Under the pieces are notes generated by a model, which was given only the letters and a program-made list of their open reading frames with translations, did not search any database and had not been told where the DNA came from. The position numbers and the translations under genes were made by a program. 64,000 nucleotides of DNA from assembly GCF_047495875.1 (NCBI RefSeq), contig NC_092471.1:9755001-9819000 (forward strand), given 5' to 3'. Shown piece by piece: positions 1 to 10,484 of the stretch (positions are counted from its first letter, which is position 1; each line of letters opens with the position of its first letter). This DNA comes from Pithys albifrons albifrons (Eukaryota; Chordata; Aves; Passeriformes; Thamnophilidae).

Positions 1-642
1 GTGGGATTGATCTGCTTAAACAAAGTGAGGCACTGAAGTAATTGCAGTTCTCAGCAGCAACCTCTCCTCAATATATACACGACACCAGGCCTTCCTGTAC
101 CTCCACTCATCCCAACACTGCAATTACATGTGTTTTAGCTTTAGTGCTCTTTTAACTGCTGTAGCCATGACAAGCAACTTTAAAAAGGCAAAAAAACCCC
201 CAATGTATTTTTGTTTTGAAAAAAAAGCATGCTTTAGGTTTTGGAGGACTGGCCTCTTTTCCAGTGAGAGTTCAGTGTAAGTGGCTGGAAGATACAGTTG
301 CTTCTTCAATCAAAGAAAACAGCTGGTTTAGGGAAAAACGCTTCAAAGTTGGTAGAGCTGTATTTCACACCTCAAAAAATTATGTTACTGAAAATATTTA
401 TAAAGAAGTCCTAATAATTTCGACAGGGACCTCATTAGCAGAAATGTCAGAAATCAAAGAATGATCCCACACTGCTGTTTAACTCTTACAGCCATTTCTG
501 CTTATTATTTTTGTTCATACCAACTTATAGACAAAGTAGGAACTAACAATAAATCTGAACAACACTAAAGAAAATCAGAAGTATTTGATGCAGACACTGA
601 ATAAAATACTGCACTTGCTTTAAGGCAGATACTGTTTCTTAC
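1..642 (-). other. LAMP2: LAMP2 intron 7 (start of)
   Basis: This is AT-rich sequence following the donor of exon 7 (GTAAGA at 642-637, minus strand). I looked for the next LAMP2 exon here on the minus strand and found none. Short open frames at 124-309 (minus) and 216-464 (plus) resemble no protein I know. Confidence 0.7.
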
Positions 643-3600
643 CAGAACCATTCAGACGGTTGAGCAGAGTAACATTCACTTCTTTCAGGTAAAATTTTTG
701 TGCACTTGCACTTGTATTTTTCTGTTTAGGAAGCAAGAACCAAGTGTCAGTGTGGAATTCTAACTTTAAGAACACATACTTTACAAAGGCTTTACCAGCC
801 TTCCATTTCTGACAACTTTAACCCAATTCTCCATTTGTCTCGAGGCAGTCAGCTGCCCAGTTCCACTTCCCATATGGGAACAGCCCACCCCCTGCAAGTG
901 ACAGAAGGATTTTACTATGAGTGATCAGGCTGTTGAATGAAAGCTTAGTTTAAAATAAAAAAGTTACTCACAACAACGAATGCGAAACTGATCAGTGTGC
1001 TATTTCCATCGTTCAGTTTCAGAGTCGCTGTTGTGTTACCACAGGCACCATCTGCGACGGTTGTCTTCGGATTGATGTTGATCAGGAGAGGCTGAAATAC
1101 AGACATGCCACAAAGACACTCAGCTGTCATTTGGAATACCTTGTTGAGTTTTGGGCTAGAAGAGCTTGTCATAAACATGACAGCAGAAGATTCAGCCTGG
1201 CTACTATCAAACTCAGGTTATTTGAGTTAAATTTACATGCTGGCAAAAACTGAAGCCAATTGCCCAGAGAAGTCTCACTTTGTTCCCCAACAAAACAGGC
1301 TACCTGTCTCCCTCTGAGAGGACAGACAGTATCTGCAGGGATCAACAGCCTTAACAGCTAAGACAGTTGCAGACTTTTAATCATGTCAAAAGTACTCTCA
1401 CAAGTTATGGTGAATCCAGGTAAGGTTTTGGAGCCAGATTTACACCACAAAACTATTCTGGTGTCAGAGAGGTGCTACACACAATACTTAGAAGCAGTTC
1501 TGGAAGCCAGCAGTGCACAAAGCAAATACCCTGCATTCAGATTTCTCACCAAATAACTGCAGCACCCTTTTACTCTTCGTAAGAAAAGAAAAGTACCTTG
1601 TCTTGGGAAACATTCAGTTGCAGCCCCACAGTAGCCAGTAGACAAGTTTTATTTCCACTTTTAAGAGAATAGTTTCCTATGGCTGGTTTCTCCACAGGTT
1701 TGGGAGCAGTGGTTGGAGCAGGTGACAGAGTGGTGGTGGAGACAGTAGTTACATTGGCAACAGTAGGCGCAACAGTGGGTGCAGAAGTAGGTGTATCAGC
1801 ACTACATCTAATCTCTGAAAAGACATTTTAACCACCATTTCAGTGCTGAAATTTTATTAAAATCTTATGACTCAGTGGTCAGTTCAATACAGGTATCAAC
1901 TTCTTTGATGAAATTAAGGCTTATTGGGAGTCTGCTAATCACCAAGTCAGAAGTCCCAAACTCAACACTGTGGCACAGGATCCCAAACAACACACAGCTA
2001 CAATTTATTCTCACAAATGTTGTGATGTGCACAGTTTTAAATCCATGCAGTACTACTCACCTCTGGCACATGGAAGCAAACACACACAGACAACTGTCTG
2101 GTTACAGAAGTGTGATATGTATTTGCTGTCACAAAGTAAGTGTCCCTGCTAAGCTGTTTGCAGCAGGGTGATGTGCTCATCTCTTTCAGCAGCTGAGCTG
2201 TGAGATGAGACAACGGGCTGTTCAAACACAACAGCAGAGGCCAGTACTGGAAGTGGAAGGCAGACACCTAAAAAACCTTCAGACTCAAATGAATTAGTCA
2301 GCAACAGCAGTTCTGAAGTGCTTATTCTTAAACCCAGTTACTGGAATACACACTTTAGTAGCCTACCACCCTGGCATGGGCACAATCCACATTGCAACAC
2401 ACCACCAAATCTCCTCTCCTAATCTATTATTCCAGGAACAAGGAAAGAGTAATTAAAGGATACTTACATGAGCATTATTAAACCCTGAGAGAACTGGGGC
2501 ATTTTTTTATTATGGGACTTTGCTCCCTGCACTAAGGTGCAATACAAAAACATTTATTCACAAATTGAAATACTCACCTTTTTTACTGACTGTGCCATTC
2601 TGAACAAAAGCCTGCAGAGTAACATTCCAGAAAATCTGTGTTACATTTTCTGCTTCAATAGCATCAGTACTATGACACACGTAGAGACTGTTCACTTGTA
2701 TTGGAGGCATAGAGTCCTTTAGAACAACAGTAACTAGTCCTACAAATAAGCACAAATATTTTAATGCCTATGAACTACAAAAACTTAGAGGTAGTGTTAT
2801 GTTTTACATAATTCCATGTAACAAAGAGTAAGAGATAATTAAATTTAACAATCTTAAGTATTTTTATTTTGTTTTTCCTACACGTCCTGACCTGAAGTGC
2901 TGAGTAATGCAGAGAAATAACCAAGCTTCCAGAACTAGGCAAGCCATTAGAAATGTAAACGCTTTTACTTAACTTATTAAGGAGAAAAAAATCCTATTAT
3001 TAGCAAGCATTAGTAGATAGAAAGTCTAGTACTGCATCACTTGGCAAGGTGGAAGGTCAAGCAGTGCACACTAAAATGAATTTTCCAAGTGCCTGCTGTC
3101 TACCAGTACCTCACTGCTCAAAGCTGCTCAGCCACCCTTCCTGTTCTGTTCCACTTAAAGGAATTACAGACTCAGCAAAGGCAGCAAGTCTGCATTGTTA
3201 TCCAGCAGGCAGGTAGGACCAACACAAAACTCATACACACATTATTAGTCCTTCTAACTTTGAAAACATCAACCAAGGTCAGGTACACAAGGCCTGACAC
3301 TTGTGGCTGAGATTGCTCCGCAAGTCAGGCTCTGAACTGAATGTTACCTTTTCTTTTAGCATCAGGAAACACAGTTGTGTCATTGGTGTTGTAGGTGAAT
3401 GTGACAAAGTCCCCCTGGTAAGTTTCATTGTTTTTTGTATAGTTATTGCTCCAAGAATGACCTTCTCCAAACTGCACTGCCACAAGCGCAGCTTGTGTAT
3501 CATTGCCACAGACGCTTCCATTGTGTGTCACGCTGGATGACAAATTCAACGTTGTGGTTTTCTAGAAAAAAAAAAGATAGCAGTTCTTCCTCACGACAGC

Positions 3601-5219
3601 ATTACAAAGCTCCTGGAGCTGGATGGAACCTTGCACAAGAGAAGTGAGATTATTTTAGGTTATTCTACAAAATTATTAAAAAGGCTCCCTGACACCTGTC
3701 TGAGAAAGGAGCCGTATTACATTTGAGAGCAAAACTACAACTCTAACCTGGCTGTAAATCTTGACTGTGCTGAGCTGCAATTCAGATTTACTGTCTGGCT
3801 GAAAACACAACTACACTGATACTGGTTAAACTTGGCGAGTCCTGTGCACGTCATTTAAGTAAGAGCAACAGGGTACTTTCAGTCATTTGTGTGACTGAGA
3901 ACTTATGCTTTGTTTTAAAAAGAGTATGCAGAAATACTCTTAACATTTGACTTAGCAAAAAAAAGAAAAAAGTAAGAAATCAAACAGCCTAAATAAAATA
4001 GTCTACTTAAAAATTCCACCCAGACGAAAATACAGTTCTCAGGAAGAGTTACCTCCAAATACTTACATAATCACTAGTGTTTGATTCATATGTTATCAAG
4101 AACCTCATCATCCAATTTGCATACAGGCAGGTGGCATTAGAGGAATCCTTTATATCTACTTCCACTGCATGGGACTGGAAAAAAACTGTAAGATATGATT
4201 ATTAGTTATTAAGACATTGTTTTTACTTCATTTTCTAGAACCACTTAAGAAGACAGCTCATCAAAAGCAGTAAATTATATCAGGACTATATTCAATTTGC
4301 CAGACACTGAAAGAATAGCTGGATTTCTAAAACATATTAAAAATAGGAAGCACATTGTGAATGTATTAAAGCTAGGTAAAAATTGCAAGAATGTTTTATA
4401 GCCTGTTTACCTGACATAGACTAATAATCTTAAAGAGTAGGATTTCCAAATACTGGACATTCCCAATACTGTGAGATTTGGCTGGATAGAATGCTGGGCC
4501 ATCTTGTCTAGGCCATGTTTTTGCCAAGAAAGACTGGACTGTCTGATCCTTGAGGTCCCTTCCAGCCTGGGATTCTATGAACCTGTGACATGTGGCTTTG
4601 TGGTGACACAGTGACACTGTGAACCCAGCACACAGCACTTGAGCAGCGTCCTGCCCGCAGAGCGGCGTCTCCCTGTTGTTTTATATGTTGTATCAGTGGT
4701 TACCACACCAGCCCAACCCTAAGAGAGGGATCGCCATGCCTTGCCCTTCCACGATTCCCGGCTCAAAACACACGTAGACGCCCTTTCCCTTCGCGTTTCT
4801 AGACAATCTGCGCCCTTTTCCTTTTCGTTCCTGGACAACTTTTGCCCGCTCCCGGTTCCTGAGGGGTGCGAGCTGTGCCCGGGCTGACGGGGCAGCGCCG
4901 GCCGCGGCCCAGGGGGAAGCGCCACGGGCCCGGGACACGGCACGGGCGGCTGTGCCCGGCAGGGCCGCGGGGCCTCGGCCTCGTTTCCCTCCCCTTCCCT
5001 TCCCTTTTCCCTCCCCTCCCTCAGGCGGCGGCGCCCCCACCCCGGGGCCGCCCTGAGACCCGGCGGGACCCCCCGCGCGGCGCCTCAAGGACCGGACCGG
5101 GCACACCCACAGCCGCCCCCTCGGCCCCCCGGGCCGCGGCCCCGCTCACCGCAGACGCCGATCAGCAGCAGCGGCAGGAGGAGGACGCGGAGAGAATGGG
5201 GACACCCGCGGGGCTCCAT
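643..5219 (-). CDS. LAMP2: Lysosome-associated membrane protein 2, partial (exons 1-7)
   Basis: LAMP2 is a heavily glycosylated protein of the lysosome membrane with roles in lysosome stability, autophagosome fusion and chaperone-mediated autophagy. Seven coding exons read in frame on the minus strand: 5219-5150, 4164-4067, 3561-3348, 2739-2578, 1814-1597, 1091-972 and 721-643 (961 nt, 320 codons plus one base). All introns are GT-AG. Exon 1 encodes a signal peptide ([12 protein letters not shown], then a Leu-rich core). Exons 2-4 form the first luminal lobe, with NATCLYA. Exon 5 holds the Pro/Thr hinge ([11 protein letters not shown]) and opens the second lobe with the family motif [14 protein letters not shown]. 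Exon 7 carries [13 protein letters not shown]. About twenty N-X-S/T sites are visible. The exons for the rest of the second lobe, the transmembrane segment and the GYxx-type tail are not in bases 1-642 and must lie outside the window, so the splice isoform (A, B or C) cannot be told. The identity is secure from motifs, exon phases and synteny. Confidence 0.96.
4530..4580 (+). mobile_element. CR1 LINE 3' tail fragment in LAMP2 intron 1
   Basis: The stretch GACTGTCTGATCCTTGAGG, followed by TCCCTTCCAGCC and ending in GATTCTATGA, matches the 3' end of avian CR1 LINEs in plus orientation, antisense to LAMP2. Degraded CR1-like sequence may extend upstream to about 4460. Confidence 0.7.
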
Positions 5220-5300
5220 GGCGGGGGCACTGCCGGTGCCGGCGGGAGCTCCGGGGGGCGGCGGCGGGACGAGCGGGCGCGACAAAACCCTCGCCAGCGG

Positions 5301-5308
5301 TCATGTGA
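5301..5308. promoter_or_regulatory. CLEAR/M-box-like E-box (TCATGTGA)
   Basis: The motif is a palindrome-like E-box, one base from the core of the CLEAR consensus (TCACGTGA), and lies about 82 bp upstream of the LAMP2 start codon beside a GC box. TFEB/TFE3/MITF factors bind this class of site in lysosomal gene promoters. Confidence 0.5.
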
Positions 5309-5422
5309 GGGGCGGGGCGGGGCCGCCCGCGCGCCGCCAATCGCCGCGCGCCGCTCGATTCTGTGGGTCGCGGACGCTCAGCTCGCCGCGAAGCGCCGCG
5401 GACGGGCGGGTCTGGTGTGTGC

Positions 5423-5495
5423 CCCGGTGCCCCCGACCCGGGGATGTGCCCGGTGCCCCCGACCCGAGGATGTGCCGCCCCCGACCCGGGGATGT
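5423..5495. repeat. 26-bp GC-rich tandem repeat upstream of LAMP2
   Basis: Two 26-bp units (starting at 5423 and 5449) and a shortened third (5474-5495) share the core CCCCCGACCCGGGGATGTG with one or two substitutions. The array lies about 200 bp upstream of the LAMP2 ATG, in the CpG island. Confidence 0.85.
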
Positions 5496-5519
5496 GCCGC
5501 CTCGGGGCTGCTGTGAGCT

Positions 5520-5850
5520 GAGATGGGGCAGCTGAGAGGACGTGCGCATGCAGAGATGTTTAATATAGAGGCTTTCACTAATAAAATAAAGATGGTGTTC
5601 ATGCTTGCGGTACATACAGAGGGGCAGAAATGGGCTCTCCTCCTGTCCCTGCACCTGTCCCGAGGTTGGTGGAGCCGTGGGGGGCAGTGGGGGTGTCCCT
5701 GGGGTGGGCTCGGTGTCGCCGAGGGAGGGAAGGACCAGTGGGGTGGAGGGGCAGAAGGCAGAGATGGGCAGGAATTGGTGGGCTTGGGGCTGGGAGGAGA
5801 GACAAAGTGTGATGGGTGTTGGATTGACGCCTGGAGAGTATTGATTAGGG
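5520..5850. other. Intergenic, G-rich stretch
   Basis: From about 5650 to 5800 the plus strand is strongly G-rich (runs such as GGTGGAGCCGTGGGGGGCAG), able in principle to form G-quadruplexes. Open frames on both strands here are by-products of base bias. No gene is recognised. Confidence 0.5.
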
Positions 5851-5896
5851 GGAAAAAAAACCCCAAAGCCCAAACAAAACCCCAACAGAAAGGCTG

Positions 5897-6560
5897 GTGT
5901 GGTAGTATGGCTTTAAATTGTGGCGACCAAAAGAAGGGGACACAGCTCGAGATATTTTATTAAATCACTCTATGAAGAAAGAAAAATAAAAGAAAAAAGA
6001 AAGAAAGAAAAAGAGAATAAAAGATACACTCTAACTCTAAATTACACACTGTATATTGTCAAATCCCACCCATAGCCAAGTTCTATTGGTTGTATCACAG
6101 TGTCTAAACCTTATTGCAGCTTCTAATTGGATGTCACTTTCTGCCCAGATGTTCTCTCTTCTGTGAGAAATTTATCTCTTCAACATTCCTTTTTCATGGA
6201 TAGCTTCTCCCAAAACCTTCTGATCTCATTTTGTTTTTGCTAGCCTGCTGTTCTTTCTCACAGGACTAAATTAAGTTTCAGTATTCTCATCTCTACCAAA
6301 AAGTACCAGCTACAAGGCCTAGTCTGTAACCTCAAAACCTTTCCTAATTCTAAAAACCTTTTCTTATCCTCACAGGCTGGGGAAGAAGAGACAGGCTGGG
6401 AGAAGGCAAAGGAAGAGCTGCCTGGGGAGGCAGAAGCCATGCAGGGAAGGGCCCCCTGGAATGACACATTCCTGCTCCTGCTGCTGTGGCAGAACTGAGG
6501 ATTTTGAACAAACAGCCTCTAAGGGACATCCCCAGCCATGAGGGAAGAAAATGAAAGCTG
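5897..6560 (-). mobile_element. Possible old solo LTR or other interspersed repeat
   Basis: The stretch looks different from its flanks. It begins TGTGGTAGTATGG on the plus strand (so it would end in CA on the minus strand), and has a minus-strand AATAAA at 5961-5956 about 60 bp from that end, as the U5 side of a retroviral LTR would. A GAAA-rich simple repeat (5970-6020) lies inside. No internal viral genes are seen. I could not fix the other edge or a target-site duplication, so this is tentative. Confidence 0.3.
5970..6020. repeat. GAAA/A-rich simple repeat
   Basis: The purine-only run AGAAAGAAAAATAAAAGAAA continues with repeated GAAA units. It is a microsatellite-like, low-complexity stretch. 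Confidence 0.8.
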
Positions 6561-9500
6561 AAGAAGACATTAAAACACATGGCCCTGATACACTGAGGCA
6601 GTTGGAGTGTAGATGGTGCTGATAAGAAAGCACTTACGAACTCTTGAGGAAGTGGAAATAATGCAATTCTTTTATCAATTGGCAGTTAATTTCTCGCAGT
6701 TGTGTATTTGCAATACCATACTTTTCCACAGCTGCCATGTCAGAGCCACCACGGGAACAAATGGGGGTCTCACACACATGTGCTTGTGTGGTCACACCCA
6801 TTCACTGCTCCTTTGCACTTCTGTTTCTGCTTTATAACTGAACCCACTCACCATGTGTATACCTGCCCATGCATTTGTCTAAGCAAGGCTGCATGTGAAT
6901 ATCAAAATTTATGTAATTTCAAAACACTTAGAATAAATTTATATTTAGCCTTTGGACTTAATTACTGAAAAGTTGTTTGAAGAAATAAACTTTATATTTA
7001 ATAACAGAGCCAGTACTTGCTGTAGGCTGTGGGAGACTGTCCAGGGACAGCAGCACTGATGAAACCACAAATTCTGAAAGCAGCAAGTCTTTCCTCTTTC
7101 TCAGCTTCACCACAAAGAACAGGGCATTTCAGAGGGTAGGGAGTGTTCTGGTCTGGGGGATTTTATGTTCCCTCAGCCTTCACTATTTTAGTGCAAAGTC
7201 CTGTTTTTAAAAAGTGATCTCTCATGGAATTAGGAGCAATTACATTAGGAGGATTTGACTATTAGGAGAGAGACATTGAATTAGGCTTTAATCAATTGGA
7301 AGAGCAGAAAATTATTGGACTGTTCCAGGTGGTGGAGTGTCACCTTTTGTGTCTGCTGGAATATTCACTTCAGGACTTGTAACTTTATGTATAAACATTG
7401 ATCTGTTCAAACACCTTCATTGTTCAAAGTGAAAAATCCTGAATATTTTTATATTCTTGCACATAGGAAGTGGACTGTAAAACAGCTAAATGCTCTGTAG
7501 ACATAACGGGAAGGCTGATTAACTTGTTTCCTTTATGCCAGTTTAGTGAAGCTTGAACTGAAATCTAATGGTAGCTCTCATAACAAGCAAATACTTTTCT
7601 GTTTAGTAAAACAAGAAAAGTAGCAACTGGTGTGGGATTAAAAGAACAGTATAGTTTATATACTTTTGTATAATGAAAAATATATTGCTTTGTATCAGAA
7701 ATACCATCATTAATGCCAGGAAACAGATTATTCTTTCTTTGCCTGCACCTGGATACTTTCCCTTCCCTGTGCCTTCATCCCTGCCATGTAAGAGCCTTCC
7801 ACGTGCATGTGGTGATGGGACATCATTTTACTGTGATCTCAGCAGAGTCTGAGCTGGTGTTTTATTGGCATTGTCACAGGATGTCACAGAGGGACTGATG
7901 TGGGGTGTTTGCATCAAGGCTGACCCCAGAGATAACACAGGAAGAGATGAGGCAACTACAAAGGCTGCCCAAGGGGCTTCTGCCCCTGCGTGGAATCCTT
8001 GGGGAAACCAACCGATCAAATTCCACCTGCAGGGAGTTGGTACAGGCTCCTTGTGTTCATGAACAGGAGCAGGTTTGTCTCACAAACCCCACACACTCCA
8101 GCCATCTGAATGTGCTGAAAGCCTGTTAAAAGCAAGGTACTCTTGCATTTGCACAGTGATATTCTTCTCTTGCCCAGCCAACTGACAGAAGCTTGATTTT
8201 GGCACTCTTCTCCCTAAACAGAGAGGTTTTGGGCAGTTCCCAAAGCCTGTCTCCTCTTTGAAGCTCTGAAAGGAGCAAAATGAAACTCTGTTCCTCTCTT
8301 GCTTAACAAATCCTTCAGCTTTCCTTGGGAAAAAAAAAATAGTGGTTGGGGTCAGCTGTTGTCTGATTCCTTTTAAATTCCAGAAACTCTTACATTCAGT
8401 ACTTGTAGGATTCAACCTCAACAAATATCCACTGCATCATATTTATCAGAGTAATTTCTTTATTGATTGTGACAGTCTTAAAGAACAGTAAAATGTATGT
8501 GACTTCAGTAACACAAGCTCAAACTCTTATGCTCAGCTGCATTCCTTTTATGACAGAAGAGCAAATGCTTGTTACCAGAATGCAGAGAAAATGCCTTACC
8601 CTTTTGCTTACTAAAGAGAAATGATTTTGCATTTGGCATGATTTTGGGAGCCACTGATGAAGGGCAAGCTGTTCCTGGTTTTCTAAGACATTCCTTATGT
8701 TTATTGCTGGATATGGAAGGAGAACCGTAATGTTTCTGTAGGGCATTACATTTTACCACATGTTACACTAAGTTCGATGTCAGTCGTTTCAAGAAGGTAT
8801 TGACATGTAGTGGGAACAAATATGCAAAATTTATTATTTCTTTTTGAAGATTTGGTTCATCAAGGAATATAAATTCATGCTTAATTTCAAAGGTATAGGC
8901 TGTTCTATGACTTTCATTCACATCATATGCTTCATCCTTTGTGAGTCCCTTATCAGTTTCAGTTGGTTAGATATTTTATCTGTAATCAAACTTTTCATAA
9001 CCCAGGGACTGGCAAAAATTGATGGATGTGTGTGGCCAGAAGTGAAGTGTCCCTTGTTTAATGAAGCACTGAGTAACTTCGTGTTTCTGATTCCTGGTGC
9101 AGAAGAGAAGAGATTGTGATGAAAAGAGGAAAGAGATAATACCTAGGACATGCAGTAATCGCGATTTTATTGTAATGTATTTTTATTAATTCTTTCAGAT
9201 ATCTCTAAACAAAAGGGCAGTTCATGTATTTTTTCCAGGGACAAGATTGTGGCAGAACCAACTATTCCTTTCCAGGAGGCAAAGGAAGGATTTGATACCA
9301 TTTTATCTGGAAGGGATGGAAAGAGGAATACATTAATGCTGACCAGGGAGGTCACATATTCTCTGGGGAGAGGGGGATGAACCACGAGGACCTTCTTTGG
9401 ACTGTGCCAGCAACTGAGAGTTACAGCTGTTTCATCCTTCTCATGCAGCCCTAGTTTGTAGCCTTGGGACTAAGGATTTGGGATCCAGACACTGCAGTGA

Positions 9501-10072
9501 AGGCCACACACTGTCCAGCCCGGTGTGACACCTGCAGAGCTCTGGCTGTGTGTGTGATCCTGCCCAGGGCAGGGCAGGGAGGGCTCTCAGAGCTCCGTGC
9601 TGTTTGCTCTGAAGAAAAGCACTTATTCTCTAAGCCGTGTGAAAGCTCTGAGCAGATGGCAGTGTTTCTGAGCTGTCGGGTTTCTGGAGGAGGTGGTGGT
9701 AGGAAACCAAACCAATAAATGCTGCTGCAGGAAACTGCTGAGTCAAGACTGGGGAAATCACGTGAAATTCCAAAAAAAGAACGGCTTGGTGGGGCCGTGA
9801 AGAGATCAGAGAGCAGGTTGCAGCAGAGGGCTGCAAAACTTCCTGCTAAAGCCCTCTGAAATCTGGTGTTGTGACACAGCTGGAAAACACATTCCCAGCG
9901 TGGCAGGCGGGAGCAGAGGCACAGGGGCATTTTGTCACAGCCTGTTACACAAGCACAGCTCTCGCACACACAGAGCTTGGTCTGGCTGTGCTGCTGGTTT
10001 GGGGGCGACAGTGGGGCAGCAGCTGGGTCTGATACCGTGCTCGGGCAGCGGCTGCTCCCGTGCTGTCCTATC
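6560..10072. other. Intergenic sequence without recognised genes
   Basis: This lies between the LAMP2 promoter and the CR1 fragment at 10073. Open frames are short and match no protein I recognise; the longest (minus, 9451-10074, 207 codons) lies in moderately GC-rich sequence and shows no domain. No RNA gene was recognised. Confidence 0.5.
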
Positions 10073-10484
10073 ACAGAATCATAGAATCGATTGGGTTGGA
10101 AAAGACCTCCGAAATCATCAAGTCCAACCCTTGGTCCAACTCCAGTTCCTTTACCAGATCATGGCACTCAGTGCCACAGCCAATTTGTTTAAAAACCTCC
10201 AGGGATGGTGAATCCACCCCCTCTCTGGGCAGGCCATTCCAATGCCTGATTCCTCTCTCTGGAAAGAATTTTTTTTTGATCTCCAACTTAAATTTCCCCT
10301 GGCCGAGCTTGAGCCCATTGTGCCCCCTTGTCCTATTGCTGAGTGCCTGGGAGAAGAGACCAACCCCCAGCTGGCCAGAACTTCCCTTCAGGTAGTTCTA
10401 GACAGTGCTGAGGTCACCTCTGAGCCTCCTCTTCTCCAGGCTAAACATCCCCAGCTCCCTCAGCCTTTCCCCATAGGACTTATG
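10073..10484 (-). mobile_element. CR1 LINE 3' fragment
   Basis: On the plus strand it opens with AGAATCATAGAATC, the reverse complement of the CR1 3' repeat, followed by the usual avian CR1 3' body (GGTTGGAAAAGACCTCCGAA, later CTCCTCTTCTCCAGGC). The element is therefore a 5'-truncated copy on the minus strand, about 410 bp long. It closely resembles the copy at 27722-28378, so both belong to the same or near subfamilies. Its reading frame is broken and it is not mobile. Confidence 0.92.

Larger units (their letters stand above)
4860..5520 (-). promoter_or_regulatory. LAMP2: LAMP2 CpG-island promoter and 5'UTR
   Basis: A CpG-dense island surrounds exon 1. Upstream of the ATG at 5219 the sequence holds TCATGTGA at 5301-5308 (an M-box/CLEAR-like E-box), a GC box (GGGGCGGGGCGG) next to it at about 5309-5320, and a CCAAT box at 5337-5341. 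The spacing suggests initiation somewhere in 5230-5300, with a short 5'UTR. LAMP genes are known TFEB/MITF-family targets, so the E-box is a plausible regulatory site; that it is used here is inference. Confidence 0.65.

Noticed and set aside
1..642. LAMP2 exon 8 or the alternative exon 9 forms
   Set aside because: No acceptor followed by the expected lobe or membrane sequence is present on the minus strand; they must lie outside the window.
9451..10074. 207-codon minus frame near the CR1 copy
   Set aside because: No recognisable domain, no splice or start context, and it lies in moderately GC-rich intergenic DNA.
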